Of a stretch of 64,000 bases of DNA, positions 58,738 to 64,000 are shown piece after piece. Below the pieces are notes generated by a model, which did not search any database, was not told the DNA's origin, and saw only the letters and a list, made by a program, of their open reading frames with translations. The position numbers and the translations under genes are program-made. The first letter of the stretch is position 1; each line of letters opens with the position of its first letter. Source of the stretch: Adineta steineri (lineage: Eukaryota > Rotifera > Eurotatoria > Adinetida > Adinetidae); assembly GCA_905250115.1 (NCBI GenBank), contig CAJNOI010000031.1, forward strand, positions 157,278-221,277, written 5' to 3'.

Positions 58738-60534
58738 ATGAGTACGAACAATATAACATCTACTTCACCTGATACTGAACTTCATCATCGTAATGTTGAA
58801 CATGGACAAAATACGAATATTCCTCGATTATCAGATTCAGGAATATCCGCGAAAGGTGTTGCTCCACCAACAACAGAAGATGATGATATGGAACCATTAC
58901 CATCACAACCAAGTGGAGCAAATATGATCATTGAAGAATCATCAATACAAGCATTAATGCAATATTTCGATGGATTATTAGTTGGTCTTGATCAACGTTG
59001 GCGTAATTGGATTATTCGTGGTATATTTTCATGGGTTATGATACTTGGTTTCGCAAAATTAGTATCAATGGGACCATTGGTTGTTTCATTAGTTGTATTA
59101 CTTATACAAATAAAATGTTTTCAAGAGATAATTAATATTGGGTATGTTGTTTATAAATCTCATAATTTACCATGGTTTCGTACATTATCATGGTATTTTT
59201 TATTTACATCAAATTACTGGTTATATGGAGAAAGTTTAATACATCATTTTGGTTTTATGATGCATAAAAATAATTTTCTTCAACCACTTATAACCTATCA
59301 TCGTATGATTGCATTTCTTTTATATACAAGTGGATTTGTTGGATTTGTTTTAAGTTTAAAAAAAACATATTATCTTAAACAATTTACTTTATTTGGATAT
59401 ACACATATAACATTAATGATTTTAGTTACATCAAGTCATCAAATGATACAAAATATATGTGAAGGTAAAATTTCAAAAAAACAAAAACTTAAGAATAAAC
59501 AACTGTTATTAATATATCCTATCTATCAATATTATATGTTATATCAACAAATGTTTTATTTTTCTAAGGTCTCTCCATTTGACATTGACAGTTATGTACA
59601 TATGTCTTTTGTTTATTGACAGTTGATAAATGGATTAAAGGTTTTTTATGAGATATACAAGTGTCAAAGTTTACAACATATATCGAAAAAATATGAAGTG
59701 TTAAATAAAAAAATCTCAGTTCCGTAGGATTACTCATTTTAAATCTATAGGGATTTCCTGAAAGCTTTATATAATAAACAAATCCATAGATAGATCAGCT
59801 TCAATAATTCATAGTAAAATTTGCTTTAATTAATTTAGGTATGATCTGGTTTCTCTTTCCTGTATCATTAATTATTTGTAATGATATAATGGCTTATATG
59901 TTCGGATTTTTCTTTGGTCGTACACCATTAACAAAATTATCACCAAAAAAAACATGGGAAGGTTTTATTGGTGGTGGTGTATCAACATTAGTATTTGGTT
60001 TTATTGTCGCTGGTATTTTAAGTCGTTATCAATTTCTAGTATGTCCATTAGAATATGATGATGAAACATCGGCTTTAGCAACATCATGTATACCAATGCC
60101 ATTATTTCAAAAAACGGTTTATACAATGCCTAGACCATTTTCATTATTGAAACGTACATTAGAATTATATCCATTTCAATTACATTCATTGATTCTATCA
60201 TTATTTGCGTCAAGTATTGGACCATTTGGAGGTTTTTTTGCAAGTGGATTTAAACGTGCATTTCGTATTAAAGATTTTGCAGCAACAATACCTGGTCATG
60301 GAGGATTTGTTGTAAGATTAAAACTATATGTATATAGATTTCTCTACATAGTATATTTTTATTTCATAGGATCGATTCGATTGTCAAATAATTATGGCTT
60401 TATTTACAAATGTTTATATTTCAACATTTGCGCGTGTTGCTTCACCTAATAAATTAATACAACAAGTTTTAGCATTAACACCAGAAAATCGTGAAGAATT
60501 TCTTCGTTTACTTCGTAATCATTTTAAATTTTAA
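58738..60534 (+). CDS. CDS1: Phosphatidate cytidylyltransferase (CDP-diacylglycerol synthase)
   Basis: Three exons, 58738-59464, 59839-60311 and 60370-60534, give 454 residues, the usual animal size. It converts CTP and phosphatidic acid into CDP-diacylglycerol and pyrophosphate at the ER, feeding phosphatidylinositol and cardiolipin synthesis. Visible: a polar N-terminus of about 85 residues, several membrane segments, the conserved [13 protein letters not shown], and the CDS signature [27 protein letters not shown], which is complete and interrupted by an intron at GFV|DRFD. Its C-terminus (LLRNHFKF) ends normally. Intron 1 (374 bases) is long for this genome. CDS1 versus CDS2 cannot be distinguished, and invertebrates usually have one gene. 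Confidence 0.95.
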
Positions 60535-60770
60535 AAACCAAACCCAAAAACACAGGATACTTTTGCATTTAATCTACCGGTTGTATCGATGTTGTCTGTA
60601 TACTTTATTTGGAATAGTCTGATCAATAATTTGTGTTGTTTTGTGTATTCGACTAAATTTACTTATCCCTTGTATATAAAATTCTAACAATAACACAATT
60701 CACCTGCTTTTCCTCTTCCTGCTTGCTTTTTTAATAGATGTTGTCATCTATATTAATATAAGATATTGTA

Positions 60771-62162
60771 TTATGCATCAATATTCGCTAAAATTTTCAT
60801 CATCAAATAACGGAATTCAATAATATCTATAGTATTAGTTTTAGTTATCAATGCTAACCAATAGTTTAATTGAAGTTGTAAACTTATTTCATAATAATCT
60901 GTTGTCATAGTTTTTTGTATTATTTCAATAATATGTGTACGTGGTTGACACCATACTATATGAGATAATATATCTGTCGGCATACCTATAATAATACGTG
61001 ATTGTCGAAATAAATTTTGAATTTGTGTTAAATTATATGATTCTTCTTTATATTCTTCAATATGTAAATATTTATAATCTTCAGGTAATTCAAATTGATG
61101 AATAATTTGAACAATTTCATTGTAACTATAATCATCAAGATTATTACGAATTATTAAAATTAATTCACGTCGAATAGATAATTTTTTTTGATCAAGTAAA
61201 ATTTTATTTAATAATATTAAATCGGAACGTGGAGAAGATGTCGAATAAATAACATTAGCATGATAAATTTGACTTGAATTATATTGAATAAGACGTTTTT
61301 TATTATTAATTACACCACGTTGAATTAAAATGTCAATATATTGACTAATATATATTTTTATATTTAAATATGGTAATAAAATATACGCTGTTTCAGGTAC
61401 AAGTGCTATCAGACGAATTAAACGTGGTAAAATTTCTTTAACAAAATATGTTTCATTTATTAATTGTTGTTGACTATCAAATAAATAAATAATTTCATCA
61501 TAATGAATTATTTTTAAATCAGACGAATGTTTATATATATCAATTGTTACATCATATAAAGCATATGTAATTAGAGGTCTAAAAATAGATGAAGATATCA
61601 TTTCTGATCTTGTCGTACATGGATACCATGTATTTAACCATTGGTATAATTGACATGTCTTTTCAAGTGACAATGTTGATTTTGGTAATGGTGTAAATAA
61701 CGGTTGAATTGGATCAGATGCTGTATCAATAATAATACCATATTCTGGATGTTGATGTAAATAATTAAATATATCTATTTGTTGAAAATTTTGTTGAAAT
61801 TTTCGATCTATTGGATTTAATCTAATATACATTAAACGTTGTAAATGCCATAGATATGCTCCGTTTTGTAACCAGTAAAAATTAAATAGATGTGAGATTT
61901 CATATTGATATAACCATTTTGGAATATTATTACCTGTTAGATTTGATATAATAGTAAATTGATAGTTTTGATGAAGTATAACAATATCTGTTATATGATC
62001 AATAAATGATTGAACATTTGTTTCATTAATTAATTTATTAATATTTGTAGTTGTAATTGTTTTATTTATTTTTTGATTAATGAATAAACAAAATATTAAA
62101 AATATAATTAATAAAATGGGGAAAATATTGGAACGTATTAATCTTTTTAAACTTTTACCCAT
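60771..62162 (-). CDS. Type II membrane glycosyltransferase, GT61-like (DUF563)
   Basis: A single exon of 463 residues. A basic N-terminus (MGKSLKRLIRSN) is followed by a membrane anchor (IFPILLIIFLIFCLFI), giving a type II Golgi topology. The luminal region has Asn-glycosylation sites and a C-terminal segment resembling GT61/DUF563: an SIRRELILIIRN strand, and FRQSRIIIGMPTDILSHIVWCQPRTHIIEI. The latter corresponds to the family motif normally reading IIGPHGAGLTN.IF..P; the usual PHGAG is replaced by MPTD. Family knowledge: GT61 includes EOGT and POMGNT2 (O-GlcNAc transfer) and plant xylosyltransferases. The altered motif means activity is uncertain. Absence of introns contrasts with most neighbours. 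The assignment is by weak motif similarity. Confidence 0.55.
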   Translation of the reverse strand: MGKSLKRLIRSNIFPILLIIFLIFCLFINQKINKTITTTNINKLINETNVQSFIDHITDIVILHQNYQFTIISNLTGNNIPKWLYQYEISHLFNFYWLQNGAYLWHLQRLMYIRLNPIDRKFQQNFQQIDIFNYLHQHPEYGIIIDTASDPIQPLFTPLPKSTLSLEKTCQLYQWLNTWYPCTTRSEMISSSIFRPLITYALYDVTIDIYKHSSDLKIIHYDEIIYLFDSQQQLINETYFVKEILPRLIRLIALVPETAYILLPYLNIKIYISQYIDILIQRGVINNKKRLIQYNSSQIYHANVIYSTSSPRSDLILLNKILLDQKKLSIRRELILIIRNNLDDYSYNEIVQIIHQFELPEDYKYLHIEEYKEESYNLTQIQNLFRQSRIIIGMPTDILSHIVWCQPRTHIIEIIQKTMTTDYYEISLQLQLNYWLALITKTNTIDIIEFRYLMMKILANIDA

Positions 62163-62604
62163 GAGTATTTAATGAACTGACATGTGATAATGAAACTATT
62201 TGATTTGTTATATCATATCTATGAATTGTTAAAAGATTACAAATATTTACATAAGATAGAAGTTTTTTTCTCTATCGCCGCACGTTTCTTCTTCATTTGT
62301 ATCACAAACTGAAACTTACTTATGTTTTATAATACAAATCACATGAAAATAGAATATATATAGCATGTCAAATTAAAGAGGGTAGACATGTTTTTTTTTC
62401 TTTTAAGTACTTATTGAAGGCTATGAATGTATATGAATATTTTTCTTCTTCGATACTTTCGATTATTTCTGCTTTACACTGTCAAACATACAAAATAAAA
62501 GAACGATAGAAAGAATAACTCTTTTCTTTTCATTTATATATACATACGTATATGAAAAACGACTTATATTATTTTAGATTCTTCTAGGGTATAGTATATT
62601 ATAA
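62163..62604. promoter_or_regulatory. Divergent region between GT61-like gene and small zinc-finger gene
   Basis: 442 bases between two divergent starts. The right part has an acceptor-like TTCTTCTAG at about 62580-62588, 17 bases before the next ATG. No specific promoter element recognised. Confidence 0.4.
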
Positions 62605-62757
62605 ATGGAGAATATATGTCAATGTCCATGTCATAAAGATTCAAACATCAGACATATAATGCAATGTTGCCAAACATGTCCAACATGTCATCAAGCTATT
62701 ATATTCCGAGCATTCGAAGAACATAAAAAAAATTGTCCAACACAAATATCCAAATAA
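62605..62757 (+). CDS. 50-residue Cys-rich C2HC zinc-finger-like protein
   Basis: A single short exon: it begins MENICQCPCHKD and contains CCQTCPTCHQAIIFRAFEEH and then KKNCP before the stop. The pattern CPTC-x11-H-x3-C fits a C2HC zinc finger like those of ZC2HC1-type proteins (C-x2-C-x12-H-x3-C). Additional Cys (CQCPC, CC) could bind a second metal. It may be one exon of a larger gene, since no further coding was found nearby. The Cys spacing and clean stop make coding plausible, but its length alone is not decisive. Function unknown. Confidence 0.5.
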   Translation: MENICQCPCHKDSNIRHIMQCCQTCPTCHQAIIFRAFEEHKKNCPTQISK

Positions 62758-63074
62758 ATTCAATTTACTATTTTAATATAAAACTGATTACTCACATATT
62801 TTTATGTTTTATTTCATCTTCATTTGAAAGAATAAATAAATCCTTTCAAACATAAAACTTTTGTATGTATTTAGTATTCTACCAATGTCAATAATTGAAT
62901 CAATTTTACAGAATTGAATAACTATCGATAAGAACGTGTTCGATCAAACATTGCCCGAGTCTTTTTTTCTTCTAAATAAGTGAATATCAAATATTTCCAA
63001 TAGTAAAAAAAATATATTTCATATACACACAACGTAAGGCGTAGAGTTATAAAAAGAAAATTATGTTAGATTAA
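62758..63074. other. Convergent 3' intergenic region
   Basis: 317 bases, AT-rich, no feature beyond the expected 3' untranslated regions of the flanking genes. Confidence 0.4.
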
Positions 63075-64000
63075 TTAACAACAAGAGAAAAAACTTTTCT
63101 GACTTTGATCGTCAAGTATTATAGGTCCAGATCCAGATACAGGTCTTGGTTTTTTTCTTTCAAATAATTCGTGAGCTATATAATCAAATATCTCTGCAAC
63201 ATTATTTATATCTAATTTGGCACTTGTTTCAAAAAAATTAATACCATATTGTTTGGCTAGATCTTTTCCTTCTTCAGTTGCTACAACAAGAAGACGATGA
63301 AGATCACTTTTATTTGCAACTAATACTTTTAAAATATCTTCAGGAGCCTCGTCAGCAATAGTTTTCATCCATCGAGATATATTTTTGAATGAACTTGACA
63401 CTGTACGATCATAAACAAGGACAACTGCATCAGCATTACGCTAAAATATATTATTTTTGTTTTTCAATTAAAAAAATATGAATGATTTTATTTATCTTAC
63501 ATAATAGTTTTTTGTTATATTAAGGAATCTTTCTTGACCAGCTGTATCCCAAAGCTGTAGAGAAATCTCTTGACCTTGTATAGTTATGTTTTTGAATACA
63601 AAATCCATTCCAATTGTTGGAGTAAATTTTTCAATAAATTTATCCTCTATCATAAAAAATAAATATTAAAAAATTTGTTTTATTAGTAAATACTCGAAAG
63701 ATAAAATACACAAAATTCTTATTTTTACATATACTATCATTTCCAGGTATTGTAAAACTCTGTTCTAATTTTTATTAGAAATATAATCTCATGCGACATG
63801 TTAATAATTTCATGTAGTCAATTCCCATTTCCAGACTTGTTATTACAATCGAAGTTAATCTGATTTTCTCGGGATAAGAAATAATATTCGCCTGGGATTT
63901 TTTAATACATACCATGATATCGAAACATTAAACTTGTCTTTCCAACAGCACTATCACCGATTAATAAGATTTTGAAAACCGCAGCAGGTTTTTTTCTTGG
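63075..64000 (-). CDS. Rab-family small GTPase (partial, 5' end outside window)
   Basis: Three exons on the minus strand are visible, 63913-64000, 63501-63646 and 63075-63440; the start codon lies beyond the window end. GTPase motifs: G1 GDSAVGKTS, switch [11 protein letters not shown]3 WDTAGQE with [21 protein letters not shown] (Rab-type), G4 NKSD, G5 ETSAK. It ends in SFFSCC, a double-Cys geranylgeranylation signal of Rab proteins. Rabs cycle between GTP and GDP to direct vesicle traffic. The sequence resembles the Rab8/10/13/3 group by switch regions ([13 protein letters not shown]), but the subfamily cannot be fixed by eye. No catalytic residue is missing in the visible part. Confidence 0.93.

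Overview
This window is nuclear DNA of a small invertebrate, most likely a bdelloid rotifer. The evidence is indirect. Composition is very AT-rich, most introns are only about 45-65 bases, and genes are packed on both strands. Many start codons sit directly on a 3' splice-acceptor-like AG, as expected for spliced-leader trans-splicing, which is known in rotifers. There is also an NHL-repeat protein with a PAN-like module, a tandem F-box-type family, and an intronless tandem pair of DUF1349 proteins, a family mainly known from bacteria and fungi. All reading frames use the standard code. There is one assembly gap (10 N) at 17884-17893.

Layout. 1-2249 (-): 5' part of an NHL-repeat secreted protein, cut by the window edge. 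4102-5358 (-): two DUF1349 paralogues. 5597-8544 (-): an unrecognised 15-exon, 661-residue protein, divergent from POLR2E (RPB5) at 8790-9690 (+). 9856-14928 (+): two F-box/LRR-like genes, the first with a hAT-like miniature transposon in its intron. 15129-17824+ (+): DDX10/Dbp4 helicase, truncated by the gap. 18474-21159 (+): ADSL. 21579-23423 (-): NSMCE2. 23752-26633 (+): a ZDHHC9/14-type palmitoyltransferase with an opposite-strand membrane-protein gene nested in an intron. 27542-27781 (+): a possible secreted peptide precursor. 28722-37015 (+): an SLC4 Na+-coupled bicarbonate transporter with two alternative first exons. 37199-38255 (-): a BTB/BACK protein. 39231-39963 (+): an unknown helical protein. 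40290-43996 (+): an otopetrin proton channel. 45527-47393 (+): BTBD10/KCTD20. 48379-52656 (+): PERK (EIF2AK3). 53003-53491 (-): SUMO. 54480-57492 (+): the C-terminal PHD-PHD-bromodomain part of BPTF/NURF301. 58738-60534 (+): CDP-diacylglycerol synthase. 60771-62162 (-): an intronless GT61-like glycosyltransferase. 62605-62757 (+): a 50-residue zinc-finger-like protein. 63075-64000 (-): a Rab GTPase cut by the window edge.

Most genes are conserved housekeeping or signalling genes: transcription, ribosome biogenesis, purine synthesis, SUMO and SMC5/6, ER stress, phospholipid synthesis, ion and pH transport, and trafficking. They are not a functional cluster. Two pairs are thematically linked: SUMO with the SUMO ligase NSMCE2, and the SLC4 bicarbonate transporter with the otopetrin proton channel. 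Neighbourhood alone does not show co-regulation. Exon models were built by hand from GT/AG sites and reading-frame continuity. For most complete genes I summed the exon lengths and the total was a multiple of three. No database search was run.
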